IMG/VR virus record: IMGVR_UViG_3300002760_000320
Coordinates: 15,863 to 40,618 of that record
Strand: one strand, 5' to 3'
DNA from: a virus
DNA length: 24,756 bases
Made by a program: the position numbers and the translations under genes. A model generated the notes under the pieces. That model had not been told where the DNA came from and did no database searches. It saw only the letters and a list, made by a program, of their open reading frames with translations. Below are positions 15,998 through 23,156 of this stretch, one piece after another; the first letter of the stretch is position 1, and the number at the start of each line of letters is the position of its first letter.

Positions 15998-16031
15998 ACC
16001 GTTTGTTAAGGTAAACCAATTAGTTAACGGT
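15998..16031. repeat. Inverted repeat flanking the minus-strand -10 (candidate operator)
   Basis: ACCGTT at 15998-16003 and AACGGT at 16026-16031 form a 6-base inverted repeat with a 22-base centre that holds the minus -10 element. It may be the binding site of the RHH-like protein, but short arms make chance possible. Confidence 0.3.
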
Positions 16032-16036
16032 GTCAA
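16008..16036 (-). promoter_or_regulatory. Candidate promoter for the RHH-like/GcrA-like operon
   Basis: On the minus strand a perfect -35 TTGACA (16036-16031) and TACCTT (16013-16008) have the ideal 17-base spacing, 45 bases before the proposed TTG 15963 start. The -10 is weak, suggesting an activated or repressed promoter. Confidence 0.6.
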
Positions 16037-16080
16037 CAATTTATTTTCGGCGCCTCCGCAGAAGTAATTAAAAAAAGGGG

Positions 16081-16109
16081 TTGTAATTGAAAACTACCTG
16101 TGCTAACAT
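16081..16109 (+). promoter_or_regulatory. Candidate promoter for the plus-strand island
   Basis: TTGTAA (16081-16086) and TAACAT (16104-16109) have a 17-base spacing, with an extended-10 TGC directly before the -10. Another reading, TTGAAA (16087-16092) with TATATG (16111-16116), has 18-base spacing. Transcription would start near 16116. It drives the first gene at 16165. Confidence 0.5.
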
Positions 16110-16114
16110 GTATA

Positions 16115-16134
16115 TGTCAGCTGGGAAACTGACA
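16115..16134 (+). promoter_or_regulatory. Perfect 6-base inverted repeat at the plus-strand transcription start (operator or leader hairpin)
   Basis: TGTCAG (16115-16120) and CTGACA (16129-16134) are perfect inverted arms around an eight-base loop. It falls at the likely start of the plus-strand transcript, where it could be a repressor site or a stabilising leader hairpin. Confidence 0.4.
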
Positions 16135-16164
16135 GTTGTTTGACAATCAGAAGAGGAGAAGCAA

Positions 16165-16602
16165 ATGCGCTTTGAATACTCAGACGGTGGCCGTCAGGCC
16201 GCAGGACGAAAAGGACGCACGGCAGATTGTGTTTGCCGCGCAATTTGTAACGCAACGGGGCGCCCGTATATGGAAGTATACAACGCCTTGGCGCAAGGCA
16301 ACGCAACGCAGCGCAAGGGCAAGCATGACAAGGGCGAGCGCAGACGAACCGCGTCACGCGGGATTGATGTCAAGCGCAAGTGGTTCAAGGACTACATGCA
16401 CAGCTTGGGCTTTAGTTGGACGCCGACAATGAAAATTGGCCAAGGCTGCAAGGTCCACCTGCGAGAGGGCGAATTGCCAAAGGGTTCATTGGTCGTGAAC
16501 GTCTCACGTCACTTCACTTGCGTGCGGGACGGCGTGTTGCTTGACACTTACGACTGTAGCCGCGACGGCACACGCTGCGTTTATGGCTACTGGTCACTAT
16601 AA
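16165..16602 (+). CDS. Putative papain-like cysteine peptidase, phage type
   Basis: This 145-residue protein begins MRFEYSDGGRQAAGRKGR. It has a Cys in TADCVCRAICNATGRPY near residue 22-24, a His in VNVSRHFTCVRDG near residue 115 and an Asp in LLDTYDCSRDGTRCVYGY near residue 128-132. The order Cys, His, Asp with an N-terminal Cys-bearing helix and C-terminal strands fits a papain-like (C39/C70-like) fold. The phrase SWTPTMKIGQGCKVHLREGE recalls conserved proteins of phages and plasmids with the same layout. The family is recognised from memory, the peptidase reading is inference. An AGAGGAGAAG ribosome site precedes the ATG. It leads a plus-strand operon that runs opposite to the late genes. 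Confidence 0.55.
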   Translation: MRFEYSDGGRQAAGRKGRTADCVCRAICNATGRPYMEVYNALAQGNATQRKGKHDKGERRRTASRGIDVKRKWFKDYMHSLGFSWTPTMKIGQGCKVHLREGELPKGSLVVNVSRHFTCVRDGVLLDTYDCSRDGTRCVYGYWSL

Positions 16603-16611
16603 CTACTAACA

Positions 16612-16631
16612 GGGGCGGCTTCGGTCGCCCC
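16612..16631 (+). other. UUCG-tetraloop hairpin between plus-strand genes
   Basis: GGGGCGGC and GTCGCCCC pair as eight base pairs (one G-T) around a TTCG loop. No T-run follows; instead the ACAGGAGAGA ribosome site of the next gene comes shortly after. This argues against a terminator and for an mRNA-stability or processing element. Confidence 0.7.
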
Positions 16632-16649
16632 ATACAGGAGAGAGAGAAA

Positions 16650-16916
16650 ATGAGACTTTACAATTTCGTTGACGTTCGGAATGCGCGTGGCGCATGGTTC
16701 ACCAGTGAAGCAAAGGCGAGGCAGGAAGCAAAATCTGCCGAATCTGACTGGTGGATTATATATGCCGTCGACTTCGCGGAACTCAGCAAACAACAGCTCT
16801 TGCTGAACGTCCTAAACGAAGAAAGAGACGTCGAAACTAGAGTTATAATCGCTCAGAGCGAAGACTTCCTAGTCGCCTCCGCGACAATGGGCGGTATTCG
16901 CAGGAACCACAATTAA
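16650..16916 (+). CDS. Small protein of the plus-strand island, unknown
   Basis: This 88-residue protein begins MRLYNFVDVRNARGAWFTSE. It has a mixed alpha/beta composition with a helical run (AKARQEAKSAES) and an acidic middle. A strong ACAGGAGAGAGAGAAA ribosome site lies before the ATG, and a hairpin precedes it. I do not recognise a family; coding is supported by the ribosome site and lack of overlap. Confidence 0.6.
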   Translation: MRLYNFVDVRNARGAWFTSEAKARQEAKSAESDWWIIYAVDFAELSKQQLLLNVLNEERDVETRVIIAQSEDFLVASATMGGIRRNHN

Positions 16917-16920
16917 AACA

Positions 16921-16934
16921 GGGCGAACCGGCCC
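16921..16934 (+). other. Second intergenic hairpin with repeated spacer layout
   Basis: GGGC (16921-16924) and GCCC (16931-16934) form a short stem, and CAGGAGAGAAAG follows. The whole spacer, AACAGGG ... ACAGGAGAGA, repeats the layout of the spacer at 16609-16649. It is not followed by T's. Confidence 0.4.
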
Positions 16935-16953
16935 GACATAACAGGAGAGAAAG

Positions 16954-17136
16954 ATGACATATTACTCAGTGCGTACAGAACGCAAAAAGGATATCAGAAT
17001 ATACCACAGACTGACCAAGGATGAAGTCAAGCAGGTCATCCATAGATACGGCTTCGACGTCCATATGGTCGTTAACTGGCCCTGTCTTACAGAACTTGAC
17101 GAGACAGCCTATAGGGAAATCTTCTTGGACTCCTAG
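16954..17136 (+). CDS. Small protein of the plus-strand island, unknown
   Basis: This 60-residue protein begins MTYYSVRTERKKDIRIYHRL. It is charged and could form a small strand-helix domain. ACAGGAGAGAAAG precedes the ATG. No family recognised. The gene follows the same spacer layout as its upstream neighbour. Confidence 0.55.
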   Translation: MTYYSVRTERKKDIRIYHRLTKDEVKQVIHRYGFDVHMVVNWPCLTELDETAYREIFLDS

Positions 17137-17168
17137 TCACCGATGGTCATAAAGTGTAAAATGCCAAG

Positions 17169-17396
17169 ATGTATGTTATACGGCTAGATGATGTCGGCTT
17201 CGCCATAATCAGGGGGCATGGCTCCTTGAAAGAGGCGAGGCTTGACTTCATGAGTGCCGCTCAACACATAATCGAACCGGAAGTCTTCCCAATGTGGAAA
17301 CGGGTTGTCATCTGCGAGAGTTACCGTCGGGACTTTCGAGGCGACGTTCACCCGATAGGCATACACAGCCAGCTTCATTGCTACGTCAATGATTGA
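17169..17396 (+). CDS. Small protein of the plus-strand island, unknown
   Basis: This 75-residue protein begins MYVIRLDDVGFAIIRGHGSL. The sequence is mixed, with a Trp/Arg-rich middle (FPMWKRVVICESYRRDFRGD). No strong ribosome site is visible before ATG 17169, so the start is less certain. It ends ten bases before the next plus gene. No family recognised. Confidence 0.45.
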   Translation: MYVIRLDDVGFAIIRGHGSLKEARLDFMSAAQHIIEPEVFPMWKRVVICESYRRDFRGDVHPIGIHSQLHCYVND

Positions 17397-17405
17397 GGGA
17401 ATAAG

Positions 17406-17588
17406 ATGGAAGACTTCGCGCAGACATGGTGGCCTCAGCTAGTCGCCTTCGTATCCCTGATTTTCTGGACAGCGCAACGTCACGCCGCGCAGGATGAAAA
17501 GACGGCGCAGCTAGAAAAGAAAGTCGAGAATCTGTTCGTCCTTTGGAACAAGCACATGGACTGGCTTCTCAATAACAAGAAAGATTAA
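17406..17588 (+). CDS. Small membrane-anchored coiled-coil protein
   Basis: This 60-residue protein begins MEDFAQTWWPQLVAFVSLIF. Residues about 8-22 form one hydrophobic segment (WPQLVAFVSLIFWTA), and residues about 27-55 an amphipathic helix with heptad-like spacing (DEKTAQLEKKVENLF). This is the layout of small holin-associated or DUF2730-type phage proteins. A GAGGGAATAAG ribosome site precedes the ATG. Its stop overlaps the stop of the convergent gene at 17585. Function is unknown. Confidence 0.6.
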   Translation: MEDFAQTWWPQLVAFVSLIFWTAQRHAAQDEKTAQLEKKVENLFVLWNKHMDWLLNNKKD

Positions 17589-17767
17589 ACCCGCTGGATA
17601 AACGGAACGCCAGCCTCAAAAGACCTTCGAGCGACCGCATCCTCTTCGGTCTCGTTTGGGTACTCGTCAAATAACGTCTGGTATTGCGCCGCGTCATCAT
17701 CTGTCCACTCTTCCAAGGACAGAAGCGCCGAAATGTCGGCCCATATTTCTTTACGATATCTCGGCAT
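17585..17767 (-). CDS. Small acidic protein, paralogue B
   Basis: This 60-residue protein begins MPRYRKEIWADISALLSLEE. It is acidic after residue 15. It aligns without gaps to paralogue A at 17784-17966; by eye 33 of 60 positions are identical, including IWADI, LLSL, EWT, LFDEYP and ETxEDA. A strong AAGGAGGATTAGCA site precedes ATG 17767. No family recognised. It is the last gene of this minus-strand run. Confidence 0.7.
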   Translation of the reverse strand: MPRYRKEIWADISALLSLEEWTDDDAAQYQTLFDEYPNETEEDAVARRSFEAGVPFIQRV

Positions 17768-17783
17768 TGCTAATCCTCCTTAG

Positions 17784-17966
17784 TTAAGCCCTATCAATCA
17801 GGTCTGCCGCCTCATCGAATGTCTGCTTTGTCAGCGCGTCCTCTATCGTCTCGTCAGGGTACTCATCAAACAGTATTTCGTAGTCGGCTTCGTCCATCTC
17901 CGTCCACTCGTCGAGGGATAGCAGCTTTTTGATATCTGCCCAGATGTCCGACCTACTTCTAGCCAT
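17784..17966 (-). CDS. Small acidic protein, paralogue A
   Basis: This 60-residue protein begins MARSRSDIWADIKKLLSLDE. ATG 17966 is preferred: an upstream frame to 18170 exists but is an antisense-like overlap of the next gene, whereas this start gives exactly the same length as paralogue B. It overlaps the stop of the gene at 17959-18189. Function is unknown; the pair look like a recent tandem duplication with divergence. Confidence 0.7.
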   Translation of the reverse strand: MARSRSDIWADIKKLLSLDEWTEMDEADYEILFDEYPDETIEDALTKQTFDEAADLIDRA

Positions 17967-18189
17967 CATTCGTCCAGTGGTCAGAGGGGTAGGGGATACC
18001 CCCGACTTTTCGGGCGATCTTTTCATAATCGTCCCTATAACGCTTCGGCATTTCGCCCACAGTGAAGAATTCCTCAAGGCTCTGCATAAGCCCTCTAGCA
18101 TAAGCAAAATCTTTCCCATCTCTGAACTCTCCCATATTTTCCGCGAACCAGCGGGACGAATACGGGTCAAAAGCCAACCTCTTCTTCAT
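17959..18189 (-). CDS. Small protein downstream of the MuF gene, unknown
   Basis: This 76-residue protein begins MKKRLAFDPYSSRWFAENMG. It has a helical run (FAYARGLMQSLEEFF) and several Tyr/Arg pairs. A GGAGAGATC ribosome site precedes ATG 18189, 12 bases after the MuF stop. It overlaps the next gene by eight bases. No family recognised. Confidence 0.6.
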   Translation of the reverse strand: MKKRLAFDPYSSRWFAENMGEFRDGKDFAYARGLMQSLEEFFTVGEMPKRYRDDYEKIARKVGGIPYPSDHWTNDG

Positions 18190-18201
18190 GATCTCTCCAT
18201 C

Positions 18202-19713
18202 CTACTCCTCAAACACCATAGCCGTTCTGTTCAACAGCACAAGGTAATCAGCGTCAGTTGACCGGTTGAACTCCTTAATAATCGCGTCATAACCTCTGAA
18301 CGCCGCGTAATGCCCCTCGTCCGTCAAAATCTTGTAGAGAGCCGTATACTTCGGAGATCCACGCTTCCAGCTCTCATCCCCGACTAGCGGTCGGGTAGCC
18401 CTTCTTGCCCTTTTCTCCAGTTCGTCAAAATCAATCTCCATCTGACGGGTAATCTTGTCGTATGTGATAGTCTTAGCGTCAGGCGCTAACTTGAAGGGTG
18501 TAACTCCACTTAGATCGCTACCAGCGTAAGCCCTTGCAGTCAGCTTCGCGTCCTTAACCTGTTCAGTGGTGCCACGCGCCATCGCTGCATATGTCCCATT
18601 TCCATATATCCCTCTTCCGAGGAAGAACTTTCCAGTCTTCAGAGCGTCTATTCGTTCCTTTGCGCTCACCGTTGCGCTGCCTTCAACACCCCGCCACATC
18701 TCGTCGCTTCCCAGTGCGTCGTATTCCTTCTTCGAGACGATTTTAGGCTTTCCAGCATAGCCCTGCCGAGCCGTGATATACTTTAATGGGTCAGCGGCAA
18801 TATCTAATAGCTCGCCTGCCTCCAGATCATTGAGCGCGTACATTGGGTCTATATCTGTTCCATACACCCTCTCGAACTCATTCTCTTTCGGCAGCTCGTC
18901 CTCAGTGTCGACATAAAGGATCACGCAGCGACAGTTGACGACATTAGATGGACCTCCTGCCGTGTCACCGACATAGCTCATCTCTGTGCCGTTCGGCATT
19001 TTGAACGTCTCGTCCATCTCCACAGTAACGCCGTTCATAGCCGCATGAGCGCCCCTTGTCCGAGCGTCTGACGTTGCTACCCACTGCTTCTTCATCAGCA
19101 CGCCATAGGACGAAGCGACCTGCCGGTGGTAATTGTCGTGCGCTGCTCCCGTTGCCGAATGCGTTTCTGTTCGTGCAATCGTTGTCGCACGAGAGCGATT
19201 TATTCGACTGTACTTTGCGCTGATCTCCCGCGAAATCTGAGGTAGCGTTAAGCCCTCCTCCCGCAAGGAATTGATATCCCCAACAATAGATCGCCCCATC
19301 CGCTGGCTTATGTTCGTTATGTAGCTCTGCCGCCCTTGCAGGTACGAACTGATGTATGAGTCATACTCCGCATTGTTGCCAAACCCAAAACCAAAGGATA
19401 CCTCGCCCTTTGTGTTCAAATCCTTGTAACGGTCGTTGTTGTAATCATAAACGGTCCTGAACGTCCTCCGAATACGATCATTGAGAACCCCTGCCATCTC
19501 CTCAGCGAGAGGAACTGCTGTGACGTCAAGATCAGGGATAAGCTCCGCCTTCAGAGCGTCCGTGACAGCCTTAAGCCGCCGGTTGAACATTCGGACAAGG
19601 CTTTTCTCCAAACCTCGCTCTAGCCCAGCCCTAAGCCGCGCCTGCTCCTTAGCGTAACGTCGCGCCGAGACCTTGCCCTGACGAAACGTAAAGAACCGCT
19701 TGAGCGACCGCAT
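18202..19713 (-). CDS. MuF-type minor head protein with C-terminal ADP-ribosyltransferase-like domain (candidate)
   Basis: This 503-residue protein begins MRSLKRFFTFRQGKVSARRY. Residues about 175-268 carry the SPP1 gp7 / MuF signatures: RATTIARTETHSATGAAHDN, KKQWVATSDARTRGAHAAMN and a NVVNCRCVILY strand. Residues about 290-503 do not belong to MuF. There a MWRGVEG motif (Arg at 341), a GRGIYGNGTYAAM turn (366-378) and a GYDAI to DADYLVLLNRTAMVF end resemble ADP-ribosyltransferase toxins linked to phage head proteins. ART residues beyond the Arg cannot be assigned with certainty. MuF proteins are packed in the virion and some are ejected, so a delivered enzyme is plausible. An AAGGAAGTAGGG site precedes the ATG. 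Confidence 0.8.
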   Translation of the reverse strand: MRSLKRFFTFRQGKVSARRYAKEQARLRAGLERGLEKSLVRMFNRRLKAVTDALKAELIPDLDVTAVPLAEEMAGVLNDRIRRTFRTVYDYNNDRYKDLNTKGEVSFGFGFGNNAEYDSYISSYLQGRQSYITNISQRMGRSIVGDINSLREEGLTLPQISREISAKYSRINRSRATTIARTETHSATGAAHDNYHRQVASSYGVLMKKQWVATSDARTRGAHAAMNGVTVEMDETFKMPNGTEMSYVGDTAGGPSNVVNCRCVILYVDTEDELPKENEFERVYGTDIDPMYALNDLEAGELLDIAADPLKYITARQGYAGKPKIVSKKEYDALGSDEMWRGVEGSATVSAKERIDALKTGKFFLGRGIYGNGTYAAMARGTTEQVKDAKLTARAYAGSDLSGVTPFKLAPDAKTITYDKITRQMEIDFDELEKRARRATRPLVGDESWKRGSPKYTALYKILTDEGHYAAFRGYDAIIKEFNRSTDADYLVLLNRTAMVFEE

Positions 19714-19715
19714 CC

Positions 19716-21860
19716 CTACTTCCTTGTCGAAAGCGGGTGATCCTTAGGCAATAGGTCGGTATCATGCTTGCCGCCCTGAAACCTTCCAGTCCTGAGCGCG
19801 AACAACAGGCTGTTCACCCGTGCATACGCCCACTGGTCCGGCCCTGTTACATTCGGCCTGACGCTTTGAGGATTAGTCCTATAAGCGCCCACGCCTCGCC
19901 GGAATGAGGCTATCAGCATTCTCAGCGTCGCCCGCTTGCTTCGGTCGTCACCCACCTTGTCGTTGTGATCAGATACTTTGCCTCGCAGCGTTTCCTTGAT
20001 GCGCTCAGAAACCTCACCGCTCTCCTCGGCCTTTGTGTGAACGTCAAGCAATAGAGCCTCAATGTCGTGCGTGTCGTCCCCGTCTGGCTCGCCGAGATCG
20101 CCTTTGCGCTCCTCCAGCTTCTTGGTCATCTCAAGGATAACGTCCTTCATACCCTGCTCACCGAGCCGAGGATTAATAGCGCCCCACTTAATCAGTGCAA
20201 CAATGCCCCCGATATTGGACAGGTTAGGCGACAGGTCGCCACTTACAAACTGGTTGCCGTCAACGACCGTATGACGAGCGCACCACGCCTCTCTTTCCTT
20301 GATCCATGCCAAGACAGCCGGTGATTCCGAGCCGTCCCGCGCATTACCCCAAAGCCGGTATGCGTCATTGCCTCTTATATTGCCTCCAGCCTTCCATATC
20401 TTCCGACCATTGGCGCTACGATCACCTGCCATGACCTCCGCGAAATTGTAATCAAACTGCGGATAGTTCGAATTGCGAAGACTGATCTTTTTGTTGTCTC
20501 CGCGACGCGGGAAGTTCGTGATCTCCTCCGCCTTCTCGTCATCATACAACTTGAGATCGTCGTCGCTGACCATCTCCTCGTCCTCATCTGGCCCGCTGTC
20601 TGGCTCGTCCTGAGCCGTGGAACCCAAGGGAAACAGGTTAGCTGCCACCAGAAGCTCATCAGCACCGTCGACAGGACTGAGACCGATCATTTCACGCGCC
20701 TCGTTACGTGTCATGATCCCTGCACCTACGGCACCCAGCACGTTCTGATAGATCATTCTGCGACGCTCTGACAGAGCCGGTATCCGGTCGACGTCATATT
20801 CGAACGTCAAATCCTCGTTGAACATCGGAACCAGCCATTCGTTAATGTCCGATTCCACCTTTCGCAGGTAAGGAATGATCGTCTCCTCGTAGAGGGCGAG
20901 CCTTGCCTCTGCGACGTTTGAATACGTCTGGCTGTCAGGAACGCCCACCAGCTGACTAGGCACCCCAAAACACATCGCGATGTCAGTTGCGGCCATGTGC
21001 TTCAGGTTAATGAAGTCCATGTCCTTCGGAGACAGGCCCATCTCCTTCCAGTCAAAATCGCCCTCCAACAACATTGGACGACCAGCGTTCTTGCTCCCAG
21101 TGAACCTTTGGTTCAAGTCACTCATTAGCTGTTGACGCTGACCGTCTGACAACTGGACCGCGTATCCGGCGTCGTCTTTCGGTCGGAAGACAACAGCTCC
21201 CGAAGGTCTCGCTCCGTTTTCCAGAAGATTGATGTTGTGCTTGGTGGCGCTGTTATGCTGGTCGACCTCCATAGCCGCCGCCGTCAAGGGCGAACAACCG
21301 TAGAAGTCGTCCATAGGATGCCATAGCTTGACCTGCTTTACGTCACTGAAGCCTGTTTCCTGATCAACCTCATACGTCGCCCGCACTCGCCCAGCCACAC
21401 GGTACTCATAGGATGCAGGAAAAACACCTGAACCGCCCCTGATCTCAACCCTGTCAGGTCTGAGCAAATGCAGCTCTCTAGGTATATTCATGCCGTTTGA
21501 AACGCGCATCATGTATGAGTTACCGCCCAGCATAAGGAAGCCGAACAGCGCGTTGAAGAATTCACTATAGGACTGCTGCGGATTCGGACGATTTAGAAGA
21601 GAGATCAGAGGATGACTTTCGAGAACGTCGCCCGTCCCTGTCTTGATACGAAACGGTACAGATGAAGCGCCCTTTGAAATCTCGTTGACGCATCTATAGA
21701 CGATTGCGTTCTTGAGATACCCTTCAACCGCCAGATCGCCATATGACATTTTTCTGTCGTTTGCGGCTCCAACGCCGAAATAGCCCACCATGGAACCAGT
21801 ATTCTTGATTTCTACAGTCTGGCTTCGCTGCTGCCCGAAAAGTCTGTCCAGTATTCCCAT
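19716..21860 (-). CDS. HK97-type portal protein with about 255-residue C-terminal extension
   Basis: This 714-residue protein begins MGILDRLFGQQRSQTVEIKN. Residues about 1-400 match the HK97 portal (NAIVYRCVNEISKGASSVPF at 51, ELHLLRPDRVEI near 129, FGVPSQLVGVPDSQTYSN near 298). Usual HK97-like portals are about 400-450 residues. After an acidic linker (DSGPDEDEEMVSDDD near 421) comes an extra segment. Residues 459-585 contain WKAGGNIRGNDAYRLWGN and IGGIVALIKWGAIN. Residues about 645-714 contain GVGAYRTNPQSVRPNV, QWAYARVNSLLFALRTG and HDTDLLPKDHPLST. I recall similar modules in other phage head proteins but cannot name them. The start follows the TerL stop directly. Confidence 0.9.
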   Translation of the reverse strand: MGILDRLFGQQRSQTVEIKNTGSMVGYFGVGAANDRKMSYGDLAVEGYLKNAIVYRCVNEISKGASSVPFRIKTGTGDVLESHPLISLLNRPNPQQSYSEFFNALFGFLMLGGNSYMMRVSNGMNIPRELHLLRPDRVEIRGGSGVFPASYEYRVAGRVRATYEVDQETGFSDVKQVKLWHPMDDFYGCSPLTAAAMEVDQHNSATKHNINLLENGARPSGAVVFRPKDDAGYAVQLSDGQRQQLMSDLNQRFTGSKNAGRPMLLEGDFDWKEMGLSPKDMDFINLKHMAATDIAMCFGVPSQLVGVPDSQTYSNVAEARLALYEETIIPYLRKVESDINEWLVPMFNEDLTFEYDVDRIPALSERRRMIYQNVLGAVGAGIMTRNEAREMIGLSPVDGADELLVAANLFPLGSTAQDEPDSGPDEDEEMVSDDDLKLYDDEKAEEITNFPRRGDNKKISLRNSNYPQFDYNFAEVMAGDRSANGRKIWKAGGNIRGNDAYRLWGNARDGSESPAVLAWIKEREAWCARHTVVDGNQFVSGDLSPNLSNIGGIVALIKWGAINPRLGEQGMKDVILEMTKKLEERKGDLGEPDGDDTHDIEALLLDVHTKAEESGEVSERIKETLRGKVSDHNDKVGDDRSKRATLRMLIASFRRGVGAYRTNPQSVRPNVTGPDQWAYARVNSLLFALRTGRFQGGKHDTDLLPKDHPLSTRK

Positions 21861-23156
21861 CTAGTTAATCCTCCAAGCGACTTCGCCGCGTGACTTGTTC
21901 AATTCAGAAAGCCCCCAAACCAGCGCATCTAGGCGGTCAGGAGATGGTTTCGGGCGAACACCTGTATAGGTGCACATCTGGCTTTCCAAATCAGAGAACA
22001 CCCCAACATGATGCACTCTGCCCTGCTCATATAGAGCCGCGATTGGCTCTGCCCTCACTAGCTTCCCTCTAGTCGCATGGACCGAAGTATATCTCACTTC
22101 AGGGTCAATCGTCCGAATAAGGCGCTCCACAAGATCGCCACCGTTATTAACCTCAGCAACCACTCTATCCGCTTCCCACTTGTGAAACAAGTCCGAGGCC
22201 ATTCGGCCCCATTGCTCCGGCGAGTATTTGCCTGATGCGTCTTCTAGCACATAAAAGGCTCCCTCACCATCCTTACCCACCACCACTATACCTGTCTCGT
22301 CCGATCCTTCTCCGCTAGTTACTGCCGGATCAATCGCCACCAGCACGTTTTGCAGGTCTGGAAAATCCTTGCATCGCGCACGGTCAATCATGGACGAATT
22401 CCATAAGGCGCCGTCCATGTTATTGATGACCTCAGCGTAAAGCTCCTGACGTCCGAGCGTCGTTCCTTCGTACTTGTCTTTCAACATCTGAAGGGTTGAC
22501 GCGGCTAGATTGGCCTCGTTCTCAAACGTGGTTCCGGTCGTCACCAGCGTATCATTTCGCCCCATTAGCTGCTGTATCAGAGGCGTCGGTCTAGGTGTTG
22601 TCGTAATGACGCACTGAGGCTTGTCACCGAGCCGCAAGGCGAACATAAGCTGGTCGAAGGCGTCAGGGTAGCGCCAAGCTGCAAGCTCGTCACACCACGC
22701 CCGATGAAACTGAGGACCACGAAGCCTGTCAGGTTCCGTCGCACTGAAGCCCATGATTTTTGAGCCGTTATACAGTCTGATTTCACTGGCTGAGGAATTG
22801 AAGCCCTGCCCTCGTCCTTCCAGCAAGCACTCCGGTGGCATCGTCTTGAGGATTCCAGAAACCCCTTGGAAGGCGACACGCCGCAAGTCACCGAACGTCG
22901 GCGTCACCACCGCGACCTGAACTTCTGGATTTCTCAATGCGTACAGCATGGCGTCTGTCGCGCCGGTTCGTGTCTTTCCCCAGCCACGGCCCGCAAGGAT
23001 TAACCAGATATGCCAGTCACCCGTAGGGGTAAGCTGATTCTTTCGAGCCGTTGCCAGCCAGTCAGTGTACAGAGTCGCCGAACTCTTGTGACCGGCTTGC
23101 TGCAAGCTCGTCCAGTTGGTCCATAATTTCGTTGAAGGCGTCGGGGTTGCTGACAT
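21861..23156 (-). CDS. terL: Large terminase subunit
   Basis: This 431-residue protein has an ATPase Walker A LAGRGWGKTRTG near residue 54, Walker B as HRAWCDELAAW near residue 151, and C-terminal nuclease residues in VAIDPAVTSGEGSDETG (near 271) and DRLDALVWG (near 411). It powers DNA packaging and cuts the concatemer, docking on the portal encoded next. The N-terminal start at ATG 23156 overlaps the upstream gene by 95 bases, more than usual; a TTG start inside the overlap is also possible, so the exact N-terminus is uncertain. The stop abuts the portal ATG. Confidence 0.95.
   Translation of the reverse strand: MSATPTPSTKLWTNWTSLQQAGHKSSATLYTDWLATARKNQLTPTGDWHIWLILAGRGWGKTRTGATDAMLYALRNPEVQVAVVTPTFGDLRRVAFQGVSGILKTMPPECLLEGRGQGFNSSASEIRLYNGSKIMGFSATEPDRLRGPQFHRAWCDELAAWRYPDAFDQLMFALRLGDKPQCVITTTPRPTPLIQQLMGRNDTLVTTGTTFENEANLAASTLQMLKDKYEGTTLGRQELYAEVINNMDGALWNSSMIDRARCKDFPDLQNVLVAIDPAVTSGEGSDETGIVVVGKDGEGAFYVLEDASGKYSPEQWGRMASDLFHKWEADRVVAEVNNGGDLVERLIRTIDPEVRYTSVHATRGKLVRAEPIAALYEQGRVHHVGVFSDLESQMCTYTGVRPKPSPDRLDALVWGLSELNKSRGEVAWRIN

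Noticed and set aside
16136-16432. Plus frame overlapping the start of the peptidase-like gene
   Set aside because: Same region in another frame, with a poor start; the 16165 frame has a good ribosome site and coherent motifs.
16921-16934. Short hairpin as terminator
   Set aside because: Only four strong pairs, no T-run, and a ribosome site directly follows.
17967-18170. Upstream extension of paralogue A
   Set aside because: It only reads the overlapping gene at 17959-18189 in another frame; the 60-residue start matches paralogue B.
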